This document shows positions 23,426 to 34,305 of a DNA stretch of 64,000 nucleotides, piece by piece (positions within the stretch are counted from its first letter, which is position 1; each line of letters starts with the position of its first letter). The stretch is from assembly GCA_026120035.1 (NCBI GenBank), contig JALRME010000009.1:186001-250000 (forward strand), given 5' to 3'. This DNA is from Coleophoma eucalyptorum (Eukaryota > Ascomycota > Leotiomycetes > Helotiales > Dermateaceae). The notes under the pieces were generated by a model, which did no database searches, had not been told where the DNA came from, and saw only the letters and a program-made list of their open reading frames with translations. The position numbers and the translations under genes were made by a program.

Positions 23426-23485
23426 AAGCTTCTGGTAAGCTTCCTCAAGCTTCTCCCAAGCTTCTCCCAAGCTTCTTCCAAGCTT
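23426..23485. repeat. Six AAGCTT motifs with about 11-base period
   Basis: AAGCTT starts at 23426, 23437, 23447, 23458, 23469 and 23480 within an imperfect CAAGCTTCTCC tandem repeat. Spacing is 11, 10, 11, 11 and 11 bases, close to one helical turn. Confidence 0.9.
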
Positions 23486-24200
23486 CCTTGGACAGCCCGT
23501 CGTCATGGCAGGGAAGCCCGCATGCCACTACCGGGTGGCGACACGAAGCCACCGCCGAAAAGAAGGGAGGCTTGCATGGTTGTGCCGTTGCACTGTAACT
23601 TTGCTGCGACGGAACCATCTACGGAACAATCTACTGAACACTCTACCATAAACCGTCACTTGGCTGCCTTTACTGCTATGCCGTGATGTCGGTGGCGAGC
23701 TGGCTCCCCTTCCTCTACGTCCGGTCTGGCTCTCGCGTTCTGCTCCTTCGTTCTGCTCCTCCTCTCCCGACACCAGACGCTTCGTTGTTGTTCGTGTTCG
23801 TGGTCGGACAGCTGGTCGTGCTTCCTTCCTCCATCACCTACTGCCGCCACCCCCGTTGTGGATGCTCGCCATGATTGGATTTGTCGCCCCAGCTTCCCTT
23901 CTCCCCCTGGTGCAACTCTTATCACCGGTGTTGGGTTGCATCCAATCTCTTCCCTGCGACTTTCCTTATCTGCCTTCCCTTTTCCTTCTGGATCGTTCAC
24001 AGCGTCAGAGCAATGACAGTATCCTGGACTTGACTGGTCTATGGGTGCTGCAACCGTAACGTGACTGTGCAATCAGCTGCTGTCCATGGTTGTGTCGCCC
24101 GGCTCTTCATCTCTCGCTGCTCTCCTCTCCTCTCCCATTGGAGTTGAGTCGGACTGTGTGCTGCACTAGGCCACGGAGCAACTTTGCGCAGCTTACTTGC

Positions 24201-24247
24201 CCTTCACCCCTTCCCCCCTTCACCCCCCCCCTTCACCCCCTTCACCC
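24201..24247. repeat. CTTCACCCC pyrimidine-rich tandem repeat
   Basis: About four imperfect copies of CTTCACCCC with variable C-runs, in the presumed 5' leader or core promoter of the permease. The strand is almost purely pyrimidine apart from single A residues. Confidence 0.8.
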
Positions 24248-24496
24248 ATGCATGATGGGCCTGCACGTACAGATTCCATCTGCGGCTGCTGTCCTGCCCT
24301 GGTGCAACAAATGTTTAAATGGCGTATAGTCTCACCTCGTTTCCTTCGTCTTTTCCTTCGAAGCTCCTTTCCATCTTGTGATACTGGCCATTGTCGTACA
24401 TCAGTGTGCTGATATACGAGCAACTTCCAAGAACTTTTTTCTTTCTTCTCCTCGTCGCCTGAGCCCCAAATCCCGTCGAACTTGCCGACCGCCAAC

Positions 24497-26539
24497 ATGG
24501 ACACCAGCAAGGAGGCTGTCGACGACAAGGCTTACGCAGCCAGTGCTTCTCATCGCAATCCCGATGTCGAGACGGCGGATATTGGCATTGTCAACAAGTC
24601 GGAAAACCCCCTCGCACGCAATTTGAAAGGCCGCCACATGCAAATGATTGCGATTGGTATGCCGTACCCCGCCTGCCGTGGGCTTGGCTCTGGAAGATTA
24701 TTCTAACCCTTCTATGCAGGTGGTGCCATTGGAGCTGGTCTTTTTGTCGGTTCTGGTAGTGCGCTGTCAACTGGCGGTCCCGGCTCTTTGGTATGTTCTA
24801 CTACTTTTTCCACCCGGTGCCAATCTGATGCAATTCAACTAACCACGGCTCTCCCAAGGTGGTCGGGTATATTATCGTTGGTTCTATGCTTCTGTGTACC
24901 GTTCAAGCTCTCGCTGAGCTTGCTGTCCTTTACCCTGTCAACGGCGCTTTTTACACCTATATCGTTCGCTTCGTCGACCCTTCTTTGTAAGGCAGCATTC
25001 CCCCGAGCAAGATTAACAGCATACTAACTCTTCTAGGGGCTTTGCCGTTGGATGGGATTATGCTATTCAGTGGCTCGTAAGTTGTCATCTAGGAGAAATT
25101 GATAGTTTAGAGGCTGACTAGATTAGACGGTCCTGCCATTCGAGCTTACCGCTGCTAGTATCACTATTCAGTTTTGGAATGACAAAATTAACGTTGCAGC
25201 CTGGATCTCCATCTTCTTGGTTGCTCTGACGGTCATTCAAATATTTGGTGTTCGTGGATATGGCGAGGGTAAGTCTGCTTTTGCCTGGTTGCTTTTTGAG
25301 CGGTGGTCTCCAGAAGGCTATCCGTTCTCCAAGCTTAGCCATTCGCGTGGTCGAGAGGCTAACATCTTGCTAGTGGAATTCGTCCTCAGTATCATCAAAA
25401 TCTTGGGAGTCGTCGGCTTCATCATCTTGGGTATCATTATCGACTGCGGAGGAACTGGACCACAAGGATATATCGGTGCTAAGTACTGGCATGATCCTGG
25501 AGCCTTCCATCACGGATTCAGAGGGTTTGCATCCGTCTTTGTGGTGGCAGCATTTGCCTTCTCTGGAACTGAGCTTGTCGGTCTCGCTGCTGCAGAGGCT
25601 GCTGATCCTCGAAAGTCCGTGCCAGCGGCTACCAAGCAGGTGTTTTGGCGTATTGGAATCTTCTACGTTCTCTCACTCTTCATCATGGGCCTGATCGTCC
25701 CCTCCGATAACCCGAACTTGATCAATGCATCGGGTGCCCAAACCAAGTATTCTCCTTTCGTCATTGCTATCCGACTGGCTGGCATCAAGGTCCTTCCCTC
25801 CATCTTTAACGCAATCATCACTATCTCCGTGTTGAGTGTCGCTAATTCGTGCACCTTCGGCTCGACCCGCACAATGCAAGCCCTTGCCGAGCGAGGAATG
25901 GCCCCCAAGCTCCTAGCCTATGTCGACTCCCACGGACGACCAATCTGGGGTGTTGCTCTCCAGCTCTGCTTCGGTTGTCTAGCCTACATTGGTTGCGCGA
26001 GTGCCGAAGGAACCATTTTCACCTGGTTGTTGTCGCTCTCTGGTCTCTCTGACTTCTTCGTTTGGGGCTCTATTTGCCTTGCACATATTCGTTTCCGTCA
26101 CGGCTGGAAGTCCCAAGGTTATACCAAGGCTGAGCTACCATACCAAGCAGCATTAGGCGTTATTGGTTCTTACTACGGCCTTCTCTTGAACATCCTCTGC
26201 ATGATGGCGACCTTCTACAATGCTCTCTGGGTATGTTCTTTTCCCTCTTCCTTTCCCTCAGAACTCATGCTAACATATTCTTTCCAGCCTGTGGGAGGGG
26301 GACCCGATGCTCAGGCCTTCTTCGAGACGTACCTCGCCGGGCCAATTATTATCGCACTGTATCTCGGCTGGAAGCTGTGGGTGCATTTTGGTCGCAAGGA
26401 ACCTCTCACCTTCTACATCCGCGCAGCCGACATGGATCTCACCAGCAACATGCGGCGCCTGGTTCTCGACGATGACTTCGTTCCTCCTAAGCGAACGCTC
26501 AAGAATCTGCCTATGCGTATTCTCCGTGGTCTATTTTAG
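24497..26539 (+). CDS. Amino-acid permease (fungal AAP/YAT family)
   Basis: Seven exons, 24497-24656, 24720-24790, 24859-24986, 25037-25076, 25127-25268, 25374-26230 and 26288-26539, encode 549 residues. A hydrophilic N-tail of about 50 residues ends in LKGRHMQMIAIGGAIGAGLF, the start of helix 1 in yeast amino-acid transporters. Twelve hydrophobic helices follow, including ELAVLYPVNGAFYTY, FAVGWDYAIQW and the helix-6 region FAFSGTELVGLAAAEAADP. It imports amino acids with H+ at the plasma membrane; the exact specificity is open. The intron at 25269-25373 is 105 bases, a multiple of three with no stop, so its retention would add 35 residues without shifting frame. Confidence 0.93.
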
Positions 26540-27522
26540 ATGAGATGTTGTCACCATGGGATATGGAAGCAGCAGAGTGGTACTTAAAAATATGTACCGA
26601 TAGTGCTAGCGCTACTTTTGATACCACGGGAAAATGGAGAATGGGACTTGAAGAATGTAGGATTTACAGATAGTTAAGATGTATGTATTACTGTACTTAG
26701 TTGCAAATGGTGCAAGATCATAAAACTGCATTCTTCATATAATATAAATTAGTTTTAACACTATTACCTTCTTGTTCCGTTTCTCAGCGTGCGACAACAG
26801 CCCAAGCCCCTCTAGCTTCGCCTCGCCTGTCTACTTTTGATGCCTTCGTTTCCTTCAGGAACGTTGATATTTCATAATTCATTGGGCCCGCCAGATGACA
26901 TATACGCGATGTCTGTCTCGCTTTCGACGCGCACAGAAAAGAATAGCCAGGCTCAGTCCACTCAATATCGTAGCATTATACATACACTTACGTACCAATT
27001 CCCTTACCCCCGACAGCAGTTCAATTGTCGCCAGGATTAAACTCATCCCGTATGACCTGCAGCTCCCGCGATAATATCGAGCTTCCTGGTGGATAGGTGG
27101 CTGAAGGGAAGGAAATTAAGCGACGGCAACCCTAATTTCCCCTCCTGCCCTCCCTTCCCCGTACCCCGTTTCCATTTTCTCTCGCTCCACTTTGCACGCC
27201 AAGGCGGCCTTGCTGACCAAAGCGGCAGGCCGTATTCACGGCGATGAGTCAAGCGGCCTTTCTTTAACTGTCGAGAACACGAATCGTGGCTTGCGGAAGC
27301 GAGGGTAAGTCCTGTAGCAGTACTCGAATCACGGGATCATCTAACAATAATGTCTTCCCCCCTCGACCCCCAGGGAAACTCAAAAAGTAGGCGTGTATAT
27401 ATTATAGGTAGAGCATACTTTCTTGACCTCACTCTCTCCAACTGCCTCTCTAAGTACCAAGTGTACACCACCCCAACCCCTCCCTCCTAGAAAGGAAAGT
27501 CCACCATCTCCACCCCCTAACA
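26540..27522. other. Intergenic, no gene seen
   Basis: This is the 3' flank of the permease, AT-rich to about 26760 (gcataatataaatt-like), then the promoter of the acetyltransferase with CT-rich stretches just before its start. No feature is recognised. Confidence 0.45.
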
Positions 27523-28227
27523 ATGGCAACCAAAACAGCATCATCACCACCACCGTATACTCTACAACCCTGTACCACCGCAGACATCGCCCCACTCGCC
27601 CAGCTCCTACAGGAGGTATACAGAGCAGATGCATGGTCGGCGGCGGCCAACGGGCCAGCGCACAATACGGCGGCGCAGCTAAGCAGCCTAGCGGATTCGC
27701 TGTCGCGTGATCTCGGCGTCAAGGGCAAGCGGGTGGTAAAGTGCATGCTGGAAGAAACGGGCGAGGTGGTTGGGGTGGGGATCTGGGGCGATGGCAACAT
27801 TGCTATTGATGCTGAGGAGAGGAAGAAAAAAGGCGGGGAAGAAAGCGGGGAAGAGGAGGAAGGATGGCCCCCTGGAACTAATATCGCCTTTTGCTCAGAC
27901 GCGTACATCGTCTCTGACTCCATCATGGAGGACGTGTGTAAAGGACAGCCGTTCCTGAAGCTCTGGGAGATCGCAATCCATCCGTTTTATCAGAACCAAG
28001 GTCTGGGAACGAGCATTATGAAAGAGTTTGTTGGGGAGGTCGAGAGGAAGAATGTTCAGGCAGTGCTGGGAGCGAGTAAAGAGGGAGTAGGATTATATGA
28101 GAAATTTGGTTTTGAGCGGATTAGAGAGATGGAATTTGATTTGGCGAGATATACAGATGGACAGGTACAGGGAAGGGAGAAGCATCTTGTCATGTGGAGA
28201 CCAAGGATGAGGAAGCTTGAGGACTGA
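27523..28227 (+). CDS. GNAT-family N-acetyltransferase
   Basis: This single-exon gene gives 234 residues. The acetyl-CoA binding motif A is clear: LWEIAIHPFYQNQGLGTSIM at about 146-165, with the Q-x-x-G-x-G signature, followed by motif B GVGLYEKFGFERI. It would transfer acetyl from acetyl-CoA to an amine; the substrate is unknown and may be a small molecule. A Lys/Glu-rich low-complexity insertion sits at about 88-107, just before the central strands. There is no signal peptide. The 3' end is only about 150 bases from the convergent Ppo gene. Confidence 0.85.
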   Translation: MATKTASSPPPYTLQPCTTADIAPLAQLLQEVYRADAWSAAANGPAHNTAAQLSSLADSLSRDLGVKGKRVVKCMLEETGEVVGVGIWGDGNIAIDAEERKKKGGEESGEEEEGWPPGTNIAFCSDAYIVSDSIMEDVCKGQPFLKLWEIAIHPFYQNQGLGTSIMKEFVGEVERKNVQAVLGASKEGVGLYEKFGFERIREMEFDLARYTDGQVQGREKHLVMWRPRMRKLED

Positions 28228-28379
28228 GGAGTATAGAATGAATATGACGATTAAATACCTCGCTCTGTACAGGAAAGAAAACACGGATTTAGAATTAACA
28301 TATTCTTGAGTTGAGTAGTCTATCATACTACAATGCAACGAACAAAACCAGTTCAATCGCCTAGTCTATCTACACGTCA

Positions 28380-31300
28380 TTAATCCTCGTCCCATCTAAT
28401 TTTCATCGTAGTAGGAACTGGAAAGTAGCTACTCTGATCAGGCGTCATATAGAGCGTGATTCCATATGGTCCCTTCACAGTCTTCAGTTTTCCCCAATCC
28501 TCACCGAAGCCACCCCAAGGCGCACGTCTCAGATTCTTAAGCCCAAATACGCATTTGAACATCGTGGTCATTGCAGTTCTGCTGGCATCTTCGCCGATGC
28601 ATTGGTGTGGACCCCAGCCATAATGGACGTATGAAGACATTGGGCGATCGAGTCGGACCTCCTGTGGGTCGGGAAATTTTGCTGGATCGACAGATGCCTC
28701 GTTAAGATCCGTGAGAACTCTGCTATTGACTGGGATAGTTATGGTACTGTCACCATCTTTAATGATTGCTGCGGGAGCTCCCGTGGGTGGCACATAATCC
28801 CGATAGAGTGCAACAGTATTTCGAAGACGACAACCTTCCATGAAGTATCTCAAGACCTTCTCGTTCGATTCGGGAGTATCTTGATGCGAGAGCTGATATA
28901 ATACAGGAAGATACTTGCTTCCAGTGCCAAGGTAATAGTCCAAAGCTTGAGTGAAGAGTTGTGCTTGGTTGGCAGTCAACGCACCTGCAGTTGGTAGTAG
29001 ATGGGTCCAGACGACGTCCTTGACGGGTTTGCCACTATCTAACAGTCTCTGAATCATATGCGTTCCATAGTCCGTAAGAGAATTGTGCTGATGCAACTTG
29101 GCGATTAAATCGGCAACAACTCCCGTGGCTGCAATAGCTTCAGTATTGAGAAGAACCAGTTGTCCCAGTTGCTGAGTCAATGCTCGGCCAGCTTCGCGAA
29201 TCTGGAATGATTTGGCAACATCTGCATTGAAGAAAATACAGATGAACATCAGAGTCAAGACTTGATACATCTCATGTTCTTCATAAATCCCTCGAGGCGT
29301 CTCTTCGGTCTTTATAGGAAGACTGAAGACTGAAGCTGCGAAGCGAGCATTAACAATGTTTGCAACATCGCGTACGATGTCAACTTGGTAAGAATTGGTG
29401 CCGGCAACTTTGAAGCTGTACTTTTTTAAAAGAAGTTTGGTAGTTTGCTCATAGAATTTCTTGACCTCAGACTGCCAATTGTTTGGATACAGTCCTTTGA
29501 TAAGCATATTTTTTGAATCCTCGTTGGCTTGCTGGTCACCAGATAATGCGTAACTAAGTCCATACATCTGCTTGGGCTGGCTAACCAGGAACTCAATCGA
29601 TTCGCCCCAGGTGATCTTCCAGTTTTCTTTATCATCAAGAATCTTCGTACAGACATCCCACGATTTGAGCACTATCAGTTCCGGAGTACGTTGTGGTTTG
29701 TCCCAAGAGTATTTATCCGCTCTACCGAGTGCCTTCAAGATGGCCAAATTCTCCTGAGGTATAACGAATGGGAAATGTGCATAGATTGAGTTTCCTTTGA
29801 AGTGATTGGGGAATGCTCGAAGAATCAGCTTGTACATAACCTGTCCCTCATCAACGGTGGTATCGTAAAGGACTTCATTATAGCCCCAATTGGTAAGATT
29901 CTTTGGAGTGTAGTCCAGAGTATAGAACCGGTCACCCCGGACAAGAGCAACCGCATCGGATAGAATTGAGTAGGATGTTGTGAAGTTGACGCAAAGTCCA
30001 GAGCCAGGGGTCATAGGGGGCTTTGCCTTCTCTGCGACGAGTCCGGGATACATCTCAACGCTGTCAACATTATCATAGAGATTGCGAAGACTTTCAGCCA
30101 CTACTGGGTCAGGATTTATATCTTCGAATGTGGTATGCTTCGTTAGGCCAACGAATGTCCGGAATTCGTTCAAGGATGCAATATTCCAGGATCGAGCCTG
30201 AATGATACCGAGGATCTCGATTGATTTCAGGATCTTTGGAACTCTGTTGGCACCGAAAGAGCCGGCAACATCGTCTACTGAAGCTTCTACGATCTCAACT
30301 AAATCATCATCATTAAATTTACCGTCAGCTCCTCGTTTCAGATCTGCAAACTCCCGCTTTACAGGATCGTCTGGAATCTTTGCTTCAAAAGCACCAAGTG
30401 TTGCTAGAAGCTCAGGCAGGGTGACTTCAGCCGGGTTCTTGCCTGGGAATAATTTTGAATAGAGGTTCTGAGTCCATTTGTCGTCTTTTTCAGACAAAGC
30501 TGAATGCCAACGGTAAACTATATTAAAATTTGGTCAATGATTGGTCCGAAAAAACAAAAGAAAATAAATGGAGATTGCATACTCAAATTGAATTCGGCGG
30601 AACATTGATTACCAGTTCCCTCCGCCGCGGGATTGTTAAACAGGGTCCTGACCTCTTCAACACGTGGATCGAGGTCCCATGTTGAACCAGATCGATTCAA
30701 ACTAAGAATCGTTCGAACATAATCTTTAAGGACGATATTTACGTATAGACCACCTGTGATAAGTCGACCAACTTGGAAAAGGTCATTGTCGTACTTGGTC
30801 CAGGCCGCCTTGGCTGCGTCGCCTGTGAGACTATCCTTTGGTTTGTTAAAGCGGCCGTTTTCATTAATGGATGCCAATTGAGTGACAACATAATTATGGA
30901 AACGGTTGAACATGATCAAAAACACTCCGACTCCAGGAGGAAACCCTAGAATTCTTTTCTCGGAGAAACAGTCCGGTTTGAGCAGTCCTCCTTCGAAAGC
31001 TCGGACCCCATCCTGTTCTTCTTGAGAGCTCCCATAGAGCGGAGCTAAGTCAAGATAGCTACTTGCCATTGATATGGTATAATCCTCGCGGTTCTAGAAT
31101 CCGTAAGCACAGGCGTTAGTCATCGTTGGAGTCTGCTTACAGTTCGGAAAAGATCATGAATAATAATGGTACCCATATAGAAGAGCATACTCGAAATTTT
31201 GTTTGGATGCTCCTCAAATTTGTCCTCTGGTCTTGCCATCAATGTATCGAAGATAGTTCCTGGGTCTGGCAGTGCGATGTTTTGCATCACGTTCGGTTTT

Positions 31301-31794
31301 GCATTTCGCGCATAAGCTGTACCAGCCTGTCCCAGCTCCGGAACTCTAATGTTGTTGTAAGAGCCATCTGCAGTTCTGTATTTGTACTGTGTACCCAGAC
31401 TAGAGAGAGGAGGATGTGGCAACTGGTTCCATAGCTGGTTTATAAAAGCATTACTGAGCTTATTTCCAACATTTGAGTGCTGAGGTAACTTGGCAAGCAG
31501 CTGGACAAGATGTTCTAACAGGAAGTCGTTGTCATCTTGGTAGCCTTTTGCTGAGTCGTTCAGCAGAGCAAGGAGAGTTTCGACATCCTGGAAGCCAATC
31601 TTCTTGAGATCAGAGAGAATGCCGGTCATCTTGGCTTGGTCGTCGTTATTTGGTGGATAGGTATAGCGCTTGACTGGAGCAAGGGACTTGGAGATCACTT
31701 GCTGAGCGGAGGTAAAAGCGGTTTCAACTTCTTTGCGCCATCCTTGTGCATCATTACTTGTGGTGTTAACTTCGGTCTTTTGCTTGTCCGCCAT
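28380..31794 (-). CDS. ppo: Psi-producing oxygenase: fatty-acid dioxygenase fused to P450 (linoleate diol synthase-like)
   Basis: Three exons, 31794-31141, 31093-30583 and 30517-28380, encode 1100 residues. The N-terminal half is a haem peroxidase/dioxygenase: distal His at about 213 in IIIHDLFRT, and the radical Tyr and proximal His in YRWH (390-393), rebuilt across intron 2. The C-terminal half is a P450 with the haem-ligand Cys at about 1028 (WGPHQCIGED). It also has the ALTANQAQ helix whose Asn/Gln pair supports hydroperoxide isomerisation in this family. It oxygenates C18 fatty acids to a hydroperoxide and then converts this to a diol. Such oxylipins govern sporulation and secondary metabolism in Aspergillus. 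Both active sites look intact. Which diol is made (5,8 or 7,8) and the Ppo subclass are not resolved. Confidence 0.95.
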
Positions 31795-32876
31795 GTTGAT
31801 TGTTGATCCTTGGCAAAGGTAATATGAAATGATGCAAAGATATTAAGCTGGACTGCGCAGATCTTAGCTTTGGTCCCAAAGATATAGAATAGCGTGTGCT
31901 GAGAGCAGTTTCTGCTTCGCTGTGGATGAATAAGCCGTGCGAAACCGAAGTTTGTGAGAAGGATCTGTTATGGATAGGTATGTTGAAGGAGGGAAGTGAG
32001 AATACACCGCAGAAGAAAGTTTGGGGGCCGTTTCTGAGTCAGAACAGAAGGTGCACGCCGCAACGCAAAGTAACCACGACGATAAAATATTTGAGAGCCT
32101 CTCTCCCAAGCCAAAAATATATAGTTTGGCCTGGTGTTAAGACTCGGTGGCTGAGTTGATACAAGTGGCAGCCTACTCAGCAGCCTGAAGACACTGTCTC
32201 GGATAGCCCAGATATGCAGGGTTAAACTACGCCCTACAAGAAAAAGAAACACGGCAGTTGACAGCGCACTTTCTATCTAGAAGGAAGAGAAGACGCCAAA
32301 GACACTTCGACTGAGCAGATGGAAGTATCAAGGTACCGACAGAGCATGTATGTCGACCTTTTGTAGTCGGTCTGCCAGCTGAGGAGTAAGGTACGAGGAA
32401 AAGCAACAAGGGTACGAGGGACCCTTGTGACGTGCATCCCGTCCTCCCAACCCACCCCAGCAAGCTGAACAAAATCCAATCATCACCGCGACATTTCCAC
32501 GCAAATGCCTCAAAATTTTGTGCAACTCCCTAGATACATCGCCGATTCGCTATTAAGTTGTGTCTACTACGAAGGCGGCTGAGCTGTTGCGGATCTTGAT
32601 ATGCAGGTCAGATTTTGGACCTTGACTAATTGATGTTTGCCTTGATTGGGAAAATGCATCGTCGGCGGGGGATAACCTGGCATGATTATAATTTGTTCTG
32701 TTCTTGTTTGAAATAGTGGACTCGTATGCTATCTCCTCATACAGACAAAAGCAACGCTGACTGTACACATGTCTCGTATTACCGCCACCAAAGAATGCGC
32801 TCAAGCATATCGTAGCCGAAGCCCTTGCCCGTGTTATTTTCCGTCGAAGCTACCTACGATGTCAATATCACCAACG
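31795..32876. other. Upstream region of ppo; 3' flank of GST
   Basis: About 1.1 kb without a supported gene. Frames here are short, overlapping and motif-free. Because ppo starts at 31794 on the minus strand, the first several hundred bases are its promoter. Confidence 0.45.
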
Positions 32877-33657
32877 CTACCACGTTGTAAGGTCGTAGCC
32901 ATTTCCCTTATTTAGAGCTTTTTTCCATGCTTCTCTCTGTAGCATTCTCTCCCTCAACGCTAGTAGTGTTGGATACTCTGCAAGATCGGCATAGTTGCGT
33001 TGAGCAATCACAGCCAAAGGCCATTCGACAATGAAATCCGTGTATCCCGGCGTGTCTCCGTTGAACCACGTCTTATCCCCCAACATACTCTGGAGATATG
33101 TAAGACCACTCTTGATTTCTGGGTCCGTGAACCCCTTGGTGACCTGCGTCTTGAGAGCCTTCGTGATATAGCTGAATGGCCAAGGCGAGACCTTGACAAT
33201 CATCTCAAACAGCAATACGACCATCGTGGATGGTCCCAGCGATGTTCCAGCGAACGAGACCACCTGCGCATCCAGTAACCAATCCTTGGATGCGAATTTT
33301 CCCTCGGTGTCGTACGTGCGTAGCAAATAGGTCATGATGGCACTCGTCTCTGCAATGGCAATGCCGTCTTTGGTTACAAGAATCGGTGCTTTGCCTAGTG
33401 GGTGGATGGCTTTCAGTTCGGGGGGAGCTCGCTGTGTTTGCTCATTGCGCCTGTGCAGGGTAAGGTTGTATTCGATGCCCATTTCTTCAAGGAGCCACAG
33501 CACACGTTGCGATTGCGCGTGCTGGAGTCCAATTGTGTTAGTAGAGCTTGAGCTCTTGTGCTATAGCTGTATCACTCACGTTCATATGGTGGAGGGTTGG
33601 TAAACCTGGCTTATGCGTCTCAGAAGCCATGCTGCTCTGGGCTTCAGTTTCTGCCAT
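32877..33657 (-). CDS. Glutathione S-transferase (Gtt1-like)
   Basis: Two exons, 33657-33580 and 33521-32877, encode 240 residues. After a 25-residue lead comes the thioredoxin-fold domain: HAQSQRVLWLLEEMGIEY, the cis-Pro region HPLGKAPILV, and AETSAIMTYLL, which binds the glutathione gamma-Glu. The all-helical C-terminal domain includes PGYTDFIVEWPL. It conjugates glutathione to electrophiles or reduces peroxides. The sequence order matches fungal Gtt1-type enzymes. A second in-frame ATG lies 9 codons downstream. It lies next to ppo, transcribed in the same direction, where reactive lipid products could be substrates; that link is inference. Confidence 0.9.
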
Positions 33658-34305
33658 TGGGTGGTAGTGCTACGAGTGCAGAAAAAGATCGCGGGGAGGG
33701 TTGCAGAGGGAAATGTGCAGCTCTGAGCATCAGTCTGTTTTTTCACTTCACATGATTATTCATCGCGTCTGAATCTAGAGCTGTGGACGCGACAAGCAAG
33801 GCATCAAAAGGTGATCAAAGTCTAAATGACAGATAAAGATAAAACGCCCGGTGCTGATCGATGGTGGGGTAATTATCTGCACAACAGCGGGAAGGTGTGG
33901 CATCATTCTTCAACATCAATTGAGGAACCACCAAATGTGCAGCAATTCGCAAAAGTAAGTGAACGTCAAGAGTAAGTGAAGATGGCTTGCTGACCCCCGC
34001 GATCTCGATCGTAGATCTGGGGGCAGCATATCCACCCTATCACGGTTCGTCGCTCAACACCACCATTGACATTATCCAAGATGCAAGAAACAACGTGCAG
34101 GTACTTCCCCTCACTTCACAATCCTCATTCAAATCAACATTAGCTCAGCGCATCATGACTTGTCAACATCAAAACTGCGTGCAGCTTGAAGAGAAGTGCA
34201 TCGCATCTTACTTTTGTATTCATACTCCTCCACATCAAACCTTTTCAGTCGGGTATCGTAGTACATCTCGACCTCTACTCAGCAGCAAGCCAAGCCAACC
34301 AAATC
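33658..34305. promoter_or_regulatory. Divergent promoter between GST and 2-hydroxyacid dehydrogenase
   Basis: This is a 648-base spacer between two outward-facing genes. No specific motif stands out. Open frames within it (around 33987-34304) run into the dehydrogenase start but lack coding character. Confidence 0.45.

Larger units (their letters stand above)
21155..24496. other. 3.3 kb upstream of the amino-acid permease, repeat- and pyrimidine-rich
   Basis: No gene is supported here. Noteworthy elements are six phased AAGCTT motifs (23426-23485), a long C/T-rich stretch from about 23660 to 24490, and a CTTCACCCC repeat at 24201-24247. The last kilobase is probably the permease promoter and 5' leader. 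Frames around 22010-22480 on both strands are unassigned. Confidence 0.45.
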
